Positions 1 through 8,400 of a stretch of 64,000 nucleotides of DNA are shown here, in pieces (position 1 is the first letter of the stretch; every line of letters begins with the position of its first letter). Source of the DNA: Sphingomonas phyllosphaerae (GTDB taxonomy: Bacteria > Pseudomonadota > Alphaproteobacteria > Sphingomonadales > Sphingomonadaceae); assembly GCF_029623345.1 (NCBI RefSeq), contig NZ_JAPYKH010000004.1, forward strand, positions 216,727-280,726, given 5' to 3'. The notes below the pieces were generated by a model. The model had not been told where the DNA came from. It did no database searches and saw only the letters and a list, made by a program, of their open reading frames with translations. A program made the position numbers and the translations under genes.

Positions 1-1
1 T

Positions 2-403
2 AATGGCGAGCTCGAGCGCTGCGGCCGCACCGCGGTGTGCCGCTCGCGCATGGTCGACACGCTCCAGCTCGCGCGAACCCGCCACCCCGGCGCCAAGCAC
101 ACGCTCGATGCGCTCTGTAATCGCTACGGCATCGATCGCTCCCACCGCGTGCTGCACGGTGCGCTGCTCGACGCGCAGCTGCTCGCGCAGGTGTATGTCG
201 AGCTCCAGGGCGGTCGGCAGATCGGGCTCGGCCTCGTGAGCGAGCCGATCATGGTGAGCGCGGCGACCGCCAGCGGCGCGCCGACTCAGGCCCGCGCGCG
301 TCCGCCGCGGCTCTTTTCGGCGAACGCGGCGGAACTGGCTGCGCACGCCGCGTTTCTGAAGGGGGTCAAAGAACCCCTATGGGGGGCCGACGCGTCCGGA
401 TGA
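2..403 (+). CDS. dnaQ: DNA polymerase III epsilon subunit (3'-5' proofreading exonuclease), C-terminal part
   Basis: The gene enters from outside the window, so only the last 133 residues are present. DnaQ is the proofreading exonuclease of the replicative polymerase. The visible part holds the end of the exonuclease fold: KHTLDALCNRYGID, then HGALLDAQLLAQVY, whose H-x4-D spacing is the last catalytic His/Asp pair of the DEDDh exonucleases. A variable Ala/Pro-rich linker and a short tail follow; in this family that region contacts the polymerase alpha subunit. The frame ends in TGA 54 bases before the hpf start. In sphingomonads dnaQ commonly lies next to coaE and aroE, which would be upstream of this window. 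Confidence 0.9.
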   Translation, partial: NGELERCGRTAVCRSRMVDTLQLARTRHPGAKHTLDALCNRYGIDRSHRVLHGALLDAQLLAQVYVELQGGRQIGLGLVSEPIMVSAATASGAPTQARARPPRLFSANAAELAAHAAFLKGVKEPLWGADASG

Positions 404-457
404 CGCGCTTAGCACCAGCCGGGCGGGGGCTCGACCGGCAACGATGGAGAAGAAGTG

Positions 458-1048
458 ATGGATATCCGGGTATCAGGTCACCAGGTGGCGATCGGCGAGG
501 CGCTGAAGGCCCATGTGCAGGACCGGCTCCAGGGTATCGCTGACAAATATTTCGCGCGTGCCATCTCGGCCGAGACCACCTTCGGCAAGGGGCCGCATGA
601 CAATGGCTTCACCTGCGATATCGTCGCGCACGTGACGCGCGGGCTGGTGCTGAAGGGCCGCCACGATGCGCATGACGCGCATCTCGCTTTCGACGGTGCC
701 GCCGAGAAGATCGACAAGCAGCTGCGTCGCTACGTCCGCCGACTCAAGGATCGCACGCCTGCCCACGCCGCGGTCGAGGCAGAGCAGGAGCGCAACGGTT
801 ACGACAACGCCGGCTATACGCTCTTCGCCGAGTCGGCCGACGAGGAGGAAGCGGGCGACGCACCGCTGGTGATCGCCGAGACCCGCGTCGACGTGCCCGA
901 GGCGAGCGTCTCCGACGCGGTGATGATGCTCGACCTGCGCAACACCCAGGCGCTGCTGTTCCGCAACGCCGGCACGGGTTCGTACAACATGGTCTATCGC
1001 CGCGGCGACGGCACAATCGGATGGGTCGAACCACAGCGCGCTGGCTGA
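458..1048 (+). CDS. hpf: Ribosome hibernation promoting factor, long form (HPF/RaiA)
   Basis: A 196-residue long-form HPF. Its N-terminal S30AE domain (about residues 1-105) binds in the 30S decoding channel, and its C-terminal domain (about 140-196, ending in GTIGWVEP) dimerises to join two ribosomes into inactive 100S particles. The start MDIRVSGHQVAIGEAL is typical of alphaproteobacterial HPF. I chose the ATG at 458 over the GTG three bases upstream because GGAGAAGA lies at a good distance. In many proteobacteria hpf lies between rpoN and ptsN; here ptsN follows directly, but dnaQ, not rpoN, precedes. No stress promoter could be identified with confidence. Confidence 0.93.
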   Translation: MDIRVSGHQVAIGEALKAHVQDRLQGIADKYFARAISAETTFGKGPHDNGFTCDIVAHVTRGLVLKGRHDAHDAHLAFDGAAEKIDKQLRRYVRRLKDRTPAHAAVEAEQERNGYDNAGYTLFAESADEEEAGDAPLVIAETRVDVPEASVSDAVMMLDLRNTQALLFRNAGTGSYNMVYRRGDGTIGWVEPQRAG

Positions 1049-1079
1049 GGCGCGCGCGACCACCTACGTGGCGTCGATC

Positions 1080-1550
1080 ATGGCGACTGACCTGAGCGAC
1101 CTGCTCGTGCCTGAGCTCGTCGTCGTGGGATTGCCCGCGGCGTCGAAGAAGGCTCTCTTCACCCAGCTCGGCGCGCTCGCGGCGCCCTGGGTGGGGCTGG
1201 ACGCGCGCGCGATCGCCGAGGGGCTGTCCGCGCGCGAGAAGGAGGGGTCGACCGGCTTCGGTGGCGGCGTCGCGATCCCGCACGCGCGGCTCGCGGGCAT
1301 GCAGCGGGTGGCGCTGATCGTGGCGCGGCTGGCGCAGCCGCTCGGCTTCGCCGCGGTGGACGACGTCGCGGTCGACGTGGTGGTGGCGATGCTGTCGCCG
1401 CCCCATGCCGGCGGGGAGCATCTCAAGGCGCTGGCCCGCGTGGCACGGCGCTTCCGTGACCGTACCTTGGTCGCCAAGCTGCGCGGCGCGGGCTCGCCCG
1501 ACGCAATCTACGCGCTGCTCACCGCGGACGATACGCGTGACGCCGCCTGA
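1080..1550 (+). CDS. ptsN: PTS IIA-like nitrogen-regulatory protein PtsN (EIIA-Ntr)
   Basis: A 156-residue EIIA domain of the nitrogen phosphotransferase system, a regulatory relay that takes phosphate from NPr and does not transport sugar. The phosphorylated histidine is H68 in GGGVAIPHARL, and the KEGSTGFGGG stretch before it is characteristic of this family. The C-terminal half (HLKALARVARRFRD) matches the usual helix. The start is taken at ATG 1080; a GTG 12 bases upstream would add four residues. It follows hpf by 31 bases and its end overlaps the next reading frame, so hpf, ptsN and the following two genes look like one transcription unit. EIIA-Ntr often modulates potassium uptake and RpoN-linked metabolism. 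Confidence 0.93.
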   Translation: MATDLSDLLVPELVVVGLPAASKKALFTQLGALAAPWVGLDARAIAEGLSAREKEGSTGFGGGVAIPHARLAGMQRVALIVARLAQPLGFAAVDDVAVDVVVAMLSPPHAGGEHLKALARVARRFRDRTLVAKLRGAGSPDAIYALLTADDTRDAA

Positions 1551-1998
1551 GGGGGCCGTGGCGCATCACCGCGCGCTCGAGTCGCTGTACGCCGCGGCGC
1601 CGATCAACCGTCTGTTCGAGTCGCGGCTCGAGATCGTGGAGCCCGGCGTGGCGCGGATCCGCTTCCGCGTTGACCAGCGCCACTTCCACGCCGCCGGCGC
1701 GGCGCACGGCACCAGCTATTTCAAGATGCTCGACGATGCCGCCTTCTACGCGTGCAACAGCCTGGTGACCGACCGCTTCCTGCTCACCACCCAATTCAGC
1801 CTGCTGCTCACGCGCCCGCTTGGCGAGGGCGAGGTGGTGGCGGAGGGCCGCTGGATCAGTGGGCAGCGGCGCGTCTTCGTCGCCGAGGCACGGCTGGTCG
1901 CCGCCGACGGCGAGGAGGTGGCGCGCGGCACCGGCACCTTCATGCGCTCGCGGATCGCGCTCGCCAGCCTGCCCGGCTATGCGGCGGCCGCGGCGTGA
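1537..1998 (+). CDS. PaaI-type hotdog-fold thioesterase
   Basis: A 153-residue single hotdog domain of the PaaI/4HBT acyl-CoA thioesterase type. The segment AAGAAHGTSYFKMLDDAAFYACNS corresponds to the helix carrying the catalytic HG...D residues, followed by the beta strands ending GTGTFMRSR. The substrate cannot be told from sequence. GTG 1537 overlaps the end of ptsN by 14 bases; GTG 1558 (MAHHRALESL) is an equally possible start, and neither has a strong ribosome-binding site. The end overlaps the next gene by four bases (GTGA), which implies translational coupling. Its partnership with a DUF1491 protein is common in sphingomonads. Confidence 0.8.
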   Translation: MTPPEGAVAHHRALESLYAAAPINRLFESRLEIVEPGVARIRFRVDQRHFHAAGAAHGTSYFKMLDDAAFYACNSLVTDRFLLTTQFSLLLTRPLGEGEVVAEGRWISGQRRVFVAEARLVAADGEEVARGTGTFMRSRIALASLPGYAAAAA

Positions 1999-2330
1999 GC
2001 GCGCGGCTGCCCACCCACCTCGCGGTCGGCGCGCTGCTCAGGCGAGTCAACGACAGTGGCGGCATGGCGGTGGTGCGCGCCTCGGGTGAGGCGCAGTCAG
2101 GCGCGGTGCTGGTGCTGCTGTGCGAGGGTCGCTCGCTGCGCGCGGTGGAGCGGATGCGCGGGATCGACGACCGCGACGTGCTGATCGCGGCCGGCCCGGG
2201 TGACGGCGACTCGGCCGCGATCGAGGATTATTGGCGTTTACGACGACGTCGTGACCCCGACCTGTGGGTGATCGAACTGGACGTCCCGGACGCCGAACGG
2301 TTCGTCGCTGAAACGATGCTGGTCGATTGA
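1995..2330 (+). CDS. DUF1491 family protein
   Basis: A 111-residue cytoplasmic protein of the alphaproteobacterial DUF1491 family, function unknown. The family signature is visible: RLPTHLAVGALLRRVNDSGG at the N-terminus, an AQSGAVLVLL strand, a basic segment, and the closing DPDLWVIELDVPDAERFVAE. The start is GTG 1995, overlapping the stop of the thioesterase gene. It ends 172 bases before the wall hydrolase. A short hairpin (CCTCGC, loop, GCGAGG at 2342-2358) just after the stop may end transcription, although it has no T-tract. Confidence 0.85.
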   Translation: MSARLPTHLAVGALLRRVNDSGGMAVVRASGEAQSGAVLVLLCEGRSLRAVERMRGIDDRDVLIAAGPGDGDSAAIEDYWRLRRRRDPDLWVIELDVPDAERFVAETMLVD

Positions 2331-2341
2331 CGCTGTTAACC

Positions 2342-2358
2342 CCTCGCCCGTAGCGAGG
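2342..2358 (+). terminator. Small hairpin after the DUF1491 gene
   Basis: A perfect 6-bp stem (CCTCGC at 2342-2347, GCGAGG at 2353-2358) with a 5-base loop, 12 bases after the stop of the DUF1491 gene. It has no T-run, so any termination would depend on Rho or be partial. The call rests on position and symmetry only. Confidence 0.3.
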
Positions 2359-2502
2359 TGAGATCGACAACAGGCGTTGTGCCGATCCGGGGTGCGATCC
2401 CGAACGGTGACGCAGTCGGGGGGGCACCCGGTCGGTCTTTTGAGCAGCTAACGCTGATTCAGCGACCGTTTCCGCGTACCCACCGCACAAACAAGACGTG
2501 GA

Positions 2503-3141
2503 ATGCCTTTAGGTTCCCGCGCTGCCGCTTTCGCAGCGTTCACTGCCTCGATCGTCTCGCTAGCCCTGCAGAGCGCGCCCGGCCTCGCCGCCGAAGTGCC
2601 GACGCTCCCGGGGGTCACCGCGAGCCAGCTCGCCGTCACCGACGCGGTTCCCGCGACGGCGGCGCCAGCGCCTGACAGCGCTGACCAGATCCTCGATCAG
2701 GCCGCTGCCGAGCAGGCGGACGATCAGGTCGCTTATCCCACCCTCGCCGCCGCGGTCGCGGACCAGTCGATCCCCTCGAACACCGACGAGGACATGCGCT
2801 GCCTCGCCGGCGCGATCTATTTCGAGTCGCGCGGTGAACCGCTGAGCGGGCAGCTCGCAGTCGCCGAGGTGATCCTCAACCGCACCAAGTCGCGCCGCTT
2901 CGGCGGCAGCGTGTGCGACGTCATCACCCAGAAAGGTCAGTTCTCCTTCGTGCGCGGCGGCGTGATGCCGGCGGCGCCGTCGAACGACGACTGGCGCACC
3001 GCAATGGCGGTGGCCAAGGTCGCGATGAAGGACGCGTGGGAGACCGACGCGTCGAACGCGCTCTACTTCCACCACCGCAGCACCGGCCGCGCCGCCGGCC
3101 AGCGCGTCGCCTCGATCGGCAACCACGTCTTCTTCCGCTGA
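2503..3141 (+). CDS. Exported SleB-like cell wall hydrolase (Hydrolase_2 family)
   Basis: A 212-residue exported protein. Residues 1-30 form a signal peptide ending near GLAAEV. A Pro/Ala/Gln-rich linker follows, and then from about residue 95 a SleB/CwlJ-type hydrolase domain: EDMRCLAGAIYFESRGEP carries the catalytic glutamate, followed by LAVAEVILNRTKSRRF, GQFSFVRGG and the C-terminal NALYFHHRSTG and IGNHVFFR. In spore formers such enzymes cleave cortex peptidoglycan; in alphaproteobacteria they are non-spore murein hydrolases, probably periplasmic lytic enzymes. Two cysteines (MRCLAG and GSVCDV) may form a disulfide. It stands alone, with 172 bases upstream and the convergent M20 gene downstream. 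Confidence 0.88.
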   Translation: MPLGSRAAAFAAFTASIVSLALQSAPGLAAEVPTLPGVTASQLAVTDAVPATAAPAPDSADQILDQAAAEQADDQVAYPTLAAAVADQSIPSNTDEDMRCLAGAIYFESRGEPLSGQLAVAEVILNRTKSRRFGGSVCDVITQKGQFSFVRGGVMPAAPSNDDWRTAMAVAKVAMKDAWETDASNALYFHHRSTGRAAGQRVASIGNHVFFR

Positions 3142-3217
3142 GCGTCGTCGCGTTCGCGAGTAATGGGATGAGCGTCACCGCGCCTCGCTGATCGGGCCCT
3201 TACAGGCTCCGACACGA

Positions 3218-3246
3218 TCGTCATTCCGGCGAAAGCCGGGGTCCAG
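3218..3246. repeat. Hairpin repeat, TCATyCCGG family, between convergent genes
   Basis: CCGGC-gaaa-GCCGG (3226-3239) flanked by tcatt and gggtcc. The same kind of sequence (TCATCCCGG... with an inverted partner) recurs at 20687, 26768-26859 and 44377-44463. Here it lies in the 205-base gap between the convergent wall hydrolase and M20 peptidase genes, where it could stop transcription from both sides. A GC-rich segment near 3290-3312 may be a second, degenerate arm. Confidence 0.6.
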
Positions 3247-3346
3247 CTACGGAACGGTTGTGGGTCTCACTACTGCCTTCCCACCTGGAGCCCGGCCTTC
3301 GCGGGGGTGCCGATGTTGTGCGAGAAGGGGCGTGCTCTTCGCGCCC

Positions 3347-4756
3347 TCAGCCCGCATACGCCTTGGCGAGATCGTACAGATAGTCGCGCGCGGCATAGAG
3401 CGACTCCACCCGGATCCGCTCGTCCAACCCGTGCACGCCGTTGAAATCGGGATCGAGGAAGGTCCCCGGCACGCCGTAGACCGGGATACCAATCGCCTCG
3501 AGGAACACCCCGTCGGTCGCCCCTGTCGACATCGTCGGCAGCAGCGGCACGCCGGGAAAATGCTTCTTCGCCAATGCCTCCATCGGGCCGATGATCTTCG
3601 GGTCGAGCGTCGGCGGCACCGCGGTGGGGCGGATCGGCTGGTTGGCAGTGACCGTCACCTTGCTACCCGCCAGCGCGCGCAGCCTGGCGAGCGTGCCGTC
3701 GACCGTCTCGCCCGGAAAGATGCGGCAGTTGACGTTGGCGGTGGCGCGCTGCGGCAGCGCGTTCTCGGCATGGCCCCCATTCAGCAGCGTCGTCACGCAG
3801 GTGGTGCGCAGCGTCGAGTGCATCACCTTGTCGCGGCTGACGATCGCGTCGGCGGCGCGGTCCTGCGGGTTGGCGAGCAGCCGCGTGATCGCCACCGCCT
3901 GCTCGCCGCCGACGCGCTGTGCGGTGGCGGTGAAATAGGCGCGCGTCGTGTCGGTGAACCGCACCGGGAACTCGTAATTCTGCACCGCCTTGATCGCGTC
4001 GGCGAGCTCGTAGATCGCGTTCTCCGGGACGGGCGTGGAGCTGTGCCCGCCCGGGTTGGTCGCCAGGAAGGTGAAGTTCTGCGCCGCCTTCTCGCCGACC
4101 TGCACCGCCAGCAGCTGGCGCTTGCCCTGCGCGTCGAGCCGCCCGCCGCCGCCCTCGTTGAGCGCGAACTCGGCCGCGACCAGCTCGGGGCGGTGCTGCG
4201 CCAGCCATTGCGCGCCGTTGAAGGCGAAGGTGGTCTCCTCGCCGCAGGTCAGCGCCAGCTTGATCGTGCGCTTCGGTCGATAGCTCTGCTGGCGGAACCG
4301 TACCATCGCGTCGGCCCAGATCGCCGCCATCGCCTTGTCGTCGACGGCGCCGCGCGCGTAATAATAGCCGCCCTCCTCGACGAGCTTGAACGGGTCGCGC
4401 TGCCAGTCGGCACGCTTGGCCTCGACCACGTCGAGGTGGCCGAGCAGCAGCATCGGCTTGAGCGCCGCGTCGCTGCCGCGCAGCACCGCGACGACGCCGC
4501 CGTCCTTCGGGTGCTCCGGGGTAGAAAAGAGCGTCACGTCGGAGTCGGCATAGCCGGCGCGCTTGAGTCGGGTCGCGACCTGCTCGGCCGCCTGGGTGCA
4601 ACTGCCGACGTTGACCACCGTGTTGGTCTCGACCATTTCGCGATATAGATCGAAGAAGGCTTTCTCGTCCGGCCGTGCCTGCGCCGCCGCGCCGCTCCCC
4701 GCCGTCGTCCCCGCCAACAGCCCGGCGAGCACCGCCGCCATCCCGATCCCGCGCAT
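3347..4756 (-). CDS. Exported M20-family metallopeptidase
   Basis: A 469-residue zinc peptidase of the M20/M25/M40 (ArgE/carboxypeptidase G2) group, with a signal peptide (MRGIGMAAVLAGLLAGTTAG). Metal-binding and catalytic elements are visible in order: LLLGHLDVVEA, GAVDDKAMAA, CGEET, FALNEGGGG, and the final GVHGLDERIR. The dimerisation domain lies between about residues 225 and 340. M20 enzymes remove C-terminal or dipeptide residues, and the substrate here is unknown. ATG 4756 is chosen because it has GGGAGG upstream and begins the signal peptide; a longer frame to 4918 would hide that signal. It is the last gene of a leftward run from the TauE gene. Confidence 0.9.
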   Translation of the reverse strand: MRGIGMAAVLAGLLAGTTAGSGAAAQARPDEKAFFDLYREMVETNTVVNVGSCTQAAEQVATRLKRAGYADSDVTLFSTPEHPKDGGVVAVLRGSDAALKPMLLLGHLDVVEAKRADWQRDPFKLVEEGGYYYARGAVDDKAMAAIWADAMVRFRQQSYRPKRTIKLALTCGEETTFAFNGAQWLAQHRPELVAAEFALNEGGGGRLDAQGKRQLLAVQVGEKAAQNFTFLATNPGGHSSTPVPENAIYELADAIKAVQNYEFPVRFTDTTRAYFTATAQRVGGEQAVAITRLLANPQDRAADAIVSRDKVMHSTLRTTCVTTLLNGGHAENALPQRATANVNCRIFPGETVDGTLARLRALAGSKVTVTANQPIRPTAVPPTLDPKIIGPMEALAKKHFPGVPLLPTMSTGATDGVFLEAIGIPVYGVPGTFLDPDFNGVHGLDERIRVESLYAARDYLYDLAKAYAG

Positions 4757-4817
4757 CGATCCTCCCTCGTTCGTCCGCCGCCAGCCTCGCAGCGAAGCGG
4801 GCGGCGCGCAACGGGGC

Positions 4818-5792
4818 TCAGCCGCTGCGGCGCAGGTCGCGCGGCAGGAGGAGGCGCAGCTCGCGATTGGCGAAATCGATGTGGACGCGGCGGAACAGTC
4901 GGAGCGCGTCCATGCCAAGCATCAGCGCCGGCTTGTCGTCGATGCCGAAGACGCGAAAGGGCGCGGCATCGGCGAAGGCGATCGGGAGCGCGCGGATCTT
5001 CGCCGGTCCCAGCGTCATCTCAGGCAGCATCGCATAATCGGCGGCAATCTGTACCCCGAGCACGCTGGTCAGCACCGTGGTCTCGCCGCGCCGGCCGGAG
5101 AGCAGACGGCGGAGCGCGAGATTGCCGAGGCTGACGCTGGTGCCGGTATCGAGCACGACGCGCACGCGACGGCCCGCGACCGTCGCGTTGGTGACGACGA
5201 GCTGGCCGAACAGGCTGCGCGCCTGGATCACGATCTCGCCGGGCTCGCGCTTGAGCCGCTCGCGCTTGCTCGACGGCGTGACCTGCATCCGCTGCGCGTC
5301 GAAGTCGATCGTCAGCGCCTGTCCCTGCAACGTGTCGATGCCGAGCATGCCCGGCGCGCCGAGGTGGCGCGCCTCGAACATCGGCGCCTCGATGCGCTCG
5401 CCGCCGACTCGCGCGACCGGCTTCGGACTCACCGAAATCGAGGGAAGGATGGCGGTATCGACGTCGCTCGTCCCAGCCATCGCGACGACGCGCACGCGGC
5501 GCCCCGCGGCGAGGCCGAGATGCGCGGCGAGCTGGCGCGAGATCACGCTGCGCTGCGCGCCGGTGTCAATGATGAAGGGGAAGGGCCCCGCGCCGGCGAT
5601 CTCGACCGGCACGGTCATTCGATCCTCGGCGGTGAGGAAGTCGAGCGCGTCGCCGGCGTCGGCAGGCAGGTCGTCGGGCAGGGTTACGGGGACGACCCCG
5701 AGCGCGGCTGTCGGCGCAGGCGAGGGCGCCCCCGCCTGCGCCGACGCGGGCAGGGCGATGCTGGCCAGCATGAGCGCGAGCCATCTCTCCAT
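4818..5792 (-). CDS. Periplasmic retropepsin-like aspartic protease with two DTG motifs
   Basis: A 324-residue exported protein. A signal peptide (residues 1-19, ending PASAQA) is followed by two aspartyl-protease-like halves. The first catalytic loop is FIIDTGAQRSVIS (about residue 74) and the second is VVLDTGTSVSLGN (about residue 213). Each half has a later hydrophobic-Gly segment (MLGIDTL and LMLGMDAL), as expected of a pepsin-type fold made from two retropepsin-like lobes in one chain. Bacterial homologues exist but few have been characterised. The gene lies 61 bases upstream of the M20 peptidase on the same strand, so the two may act together in periplasmic peptide turnover. Confidence 0.8.
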   Translation of the reverse strand: MERWLALMLASIALPASAQAGAPSPAPTAALGVVPVTLPDDLPADAGDALDFLTAEDRMTVPVEIAGAGPFPFIIDTGAQRSVISRQLAAHLGLAAGRRVRVVAMAGTSDVDTAILPSISVSPKPVARVGGERIEAPMFEARHLGAPGMLGIDTLQGQALTIDFDAQRMQVTPSSKRERLKREPGEIVIQARSLFGQLVVTNATVAGRRVRVVLDTGTSVSLGNLALRRLLSGRRGETTVLTSVLGVQIAADYAMLPEMTLGPAKIRALPIAFADAAPFRVFGIDDKPALMLGMDALRLFRRVHIDFANRELRLLLPRDLRRSG

Positions 5793-5876
5793 GGCGACGG
5801 TGGTACGCCCGATCCGGACGCCGCACCAGCGGAGATCCCCGCCGGTGAGATGACGCGGCTGTCCCCGCCCCGACGC

Positions 5877-7559
5877 TTACCGCCCCTGGCCGCGCCAGCG
5901 CTGGATCGTGCGCGTGACGATCTGCTCCTCGCCACCGCCCTCGCGCCACAGCTCCGAGAAGATCGGATCGTCGGAGGCGGGCCGCTTGCCCTCTTCGAGC
6001 GTGTCGAAGGCGACCCGGATCGGGATCGCCACGCCCTCGCCGCACACGATCGCCTCGCGATTGCGCAGCGCGGGCAACGCGTCGAGGAATCCGCGCGCAC
6101 CCTCCGGCATGGCGGCGCGGACGAACGCCTGATCGCGTTCGTTGTTGAGCCGCATCGAGATGATCGTGCCGCATTGCGAGAGCACGCCTTCCGCGAGGTC
6201 GGACGGACGCTGCGTCACCAGCCCCAGCGAGACGCCGTACTTGCGCCCCTCCTTGGCGATACGGCCGAGGATGCGACCGACGGCGGTGCGCTCCTCGCGC
6301 CCGGCGGGGACGTAGCGATGCGCCTCCTCACAGACCAGGAGGATCGGGCGCTGCGGCTCGGCTCTCGACCAGATCGCGAAGTCGAACACCATGCGGCTGA
6401 GCACCGCCACCACCACCGCGGTGATCTCGCTCGGCACGCCCGAGACGTCGATGATCGAGATCGGCTTGCCGTCGCCGCAGAAGCGGAAGATGCGCTGGAC
6501 GAATGCCGCCATCGTGTCTGCCACCAATAGTCCTGAGAACATGAAGCCGTAGCGCGGGTCGGCCTTGAGCTCGTCGAGCTTGTTCTTGAGCCGCAGATAG
6601 GGCGAGGTGTCGCCGGCGCGGTCCATCTTGCCCATTTCCTGCTGCAGGATCTGGGCGAGGTCGCTGAGCAGATAGGGGATCGGCGCATCGACGGTGAGAC
6701 GAGCGATCTCCTGACCCAGCCGACTCTTGCCGCGCGCCGCGAGCAGGCATTTGGCGAGGATGTCGGCGTCGACCTGACGCTCCGGACCGGCGCTGGTCAG
6801 CAGCACCTCGCAATGCTCCTCGAAGTTCATCAGCCAATAAGGCATCTGCAGGTTGGAGACGTCGAACAGCGCGCCCTCGTCCGCGAAGGCGGCGCCGTAC
6901 TCACCATGGGGATCGATCATCACCACATGCGCCTGCGGTGCGAGCTGACACAGGCGGTGAAGGATCAGCGCCGCGGCGGTCGACTTGCCGGTGCCGGTCG
7001 AGCCGAGCAGCGCGAAATGTTTGCCGAGCAGCGCGTCGACGTAGAGCGAGGCGCGCACATCGCGGGTCGGGTGGACGGTGCCGATCGCGATCGCGGCGCG
7101 GCCCGAGGCGGCGTGGACCTGCTCGAGGTCGGCCCCGGTCACCGCGAACACCTCGGCGCCCGGCAGCGGGAAGGCGGTGACGCCGCGGCGGAAATGGTGG
7201 AGGTGGCCGGTCAGCCGCTCGATCTCGCCCTCGCCGATGAAGTCGATCGCGGCGATCACCTGGTCGGCCTGGCCGCGTCCCAGCCGCACCGTCCGCACGG
7301 TCGCCACCAGCCACATTGCGCCGGCGCGCACCTTGAGCTGGCCGCCGACCTGACCGGCGCTGGCGACCAGCGGATCGGGATGGCCTGCGAGCGCGGCGAG
7401 CGAGGGCGAGTCGAGCACCAGCTCGCCCTGCCCGCCCGCGATCTCGAGCACATAGCCGAGCGGTGCCGGACCGGCGGGCGCCGGCGCCGCCAGCGGCGCG
7501 TCCGGGAAGGCGGCGGCGAGCGCCGCGCGAAACTCGCCCTGGCCGACGATATCGTTCAT
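5877..7559 (-). CDS. HerA-type hexameric ATPase (DUF87 ATP-binding protein)
   Basis: A 560-residue P-loop ATPase of the HerA/FtsK superfamily. An N-terminal HAS-barrel-like beta domain (residues 1-165) is followed by the ATPase core: Walker A GSTGTGKS at 186-193, MIDPHGEY near 214-221, Walker B ILLVCEEAH at 406-414, and a downstream GLVTQRPSDL sensor region with SQCGTIISMRLNNERD. Archaeal HerA works with the NurA nuclease in end resection; many bacterial relatives act with nucleases or in defence, but no nuclease gene is adjacent here. The neighbours are housekeeping genes, so a DNA-processing ATPase of unknown partner is the safest call. Confidence 0.85.
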   Translation of the reverse strand: MNDIVGQGEFRAALAAAFPDAPLAAPAPAGPAPLGYVLEIAGGQGELVLDSPSLAALAGHPDPLVASAGQVGGQLKVRAGAMWLVATVRTVRLGRGQADQVIAAIDFIGEGEIERLTGHLHHFRRGVTAFPLPGAEVFAVTGADLEQVHAASGRAAIAIGTVHPTRDVRASLYVDALLGKHFALLGSTGTGKSTAAALILHRLCQLAPQAHVVMIDPHGEYGAAFADEGALFDVSNLQMPYWLMNFEEHCEVLLTSAGPERQVDADILAKCLLAARGKSRLGQEIARLTVDAPIPYLLSDLAQILQQEMGKMDRAGDTSPYLRLKNKLDELKADPRYGFMFSGLLVADTMAAFVQRIFRFCGDGKPISIIDVSGVPSEITAVVVAVLSRMVFDFAIWSRAEPQRPILLVCEEAHRYVPAGREERTAVGRILGRIAKEGRKYGVSLGLVTQRPSDLAEGVLSQCGTIISMRLNNERDQAFVRAAMPEGARGFLDALPALRNREAIVCGEGVAIPIRVAFDTLEEGKRPASDDPIFSELWREGGGEEQIVTRTIQRWRGQGR

Positions 7560-7635
7560 ACGAAGCTGCTTTTCCCTGCGATTCCGCGGAGGTCAGCGTT
7601 ACGGCGGCTTCGTAAAGATAGGATGGAGGCGCGCC

Positions 7636-8400
7636 TCAGCCGCGCTGCGCGAAGCGCCCCGCGGCCCAGCCGAGCAGCACCGACAGCGCCACCGCCGCCA
7701 GGCCGTAGAGAATCTCGTGACGCTGCGCCGCCGCGGCGACGAAGCGCTCGAAGCCCGACTTACGAATATCGATGTCGCGCACCGCGGCGGCGAGCACGCG
7801 GCCATCGCGGATCAGAAAGGTCTCGGCGGTGAAGCGCCCCACTGGCACGCGCGCCGGAATCGCGACTCGCGCGCGGTAGAGCACGCCGTCGGTGATCTCG
7901 ACCGCGCCCGGCGCCTCGTAGAACAGACCGGCGCGACGGCGCTGCTCCACCAGACCGCGGGTGAAGCGGTCCTGCACCTCGGTCGGCGCGGCGGAGGCGG
8001 GCGAGAGCTGGAGGCTGTCGAGCCCGAGCTCGTAGATCGCGCGGGTGCGCGCGTCGACCAGCCGGCCGAGCGGGCGCGACGACGCCAGCGCGTAGAAGGA
8101 CGGCGCCGAGCGGTAGCGCAGCCGCCCCGCGTTGACCCAGATGCCCGCAACTTTCTCCTTTTCGCGAATGGTGATCGACTGGGTCGGCCCTTTCACCACG
8201 ATGACGATGTCGGCGGGGCGCTCGCCCGCGGGCACGCGGCCCCCGGGGTAGAGGATCGCGCCGAACAGCAGCAGCTCGGCGCCGGTGAAGCTGTACGCGA
8301 TCTCGATGTCGCGTTGCGACACGTCGGGGACGAGCACCGGCTTGCTCTGCGCGGTGAGCAGCGGGGCGGCGAGCACCAGCGCCCAGGCGGCGCGCCTCAC
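7636..8400 (-). CDS. TIGR02186 family membrane-anchored protein
   Basis: A 254-residue protein with an N-terminal signal (residues 1-18), a large periplasmic domain and a C-terminal transmembrane helix (EILYGLAAVALSVLLGWAAG) with a short cytoplasmic tail. The segments LVPDVSQRDIEIAYSFTGAE and ADIVIVVKGP are typical of this alphaproteobacterial family. The start is GTG 8400, overlapping the TauE stop by four bases. TIGR02186 genes are regularly coupled to TauE/SafE permeases, so it is probably a partner in sulfonate, sulfite or other anion export. The biochemical role is not established. Confidence 0.87.
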   Translation of the reverse strand: MRRAAWALVLAAPLLTAQSKPVLVPDVSQRDIEIAYSFTGAELLLFGAILYPGGRVPAGERPADIVIVVKGPTQSITIREKEKVAGIWVNAGRLRYRSAPSFYALASSRPLGRLVDARTRAIYELGLDSLQLSPASAAPTEVQDRFTRGLVEQRRRAGLFYEAPGAVEITDGVLYRARVAIPARVPVGRFTAETFLIRDGRVLAAAVRDIDIRKSGFERFVAAAAQRHEILYGLAAVALSVLLGWAAGRFAQRG

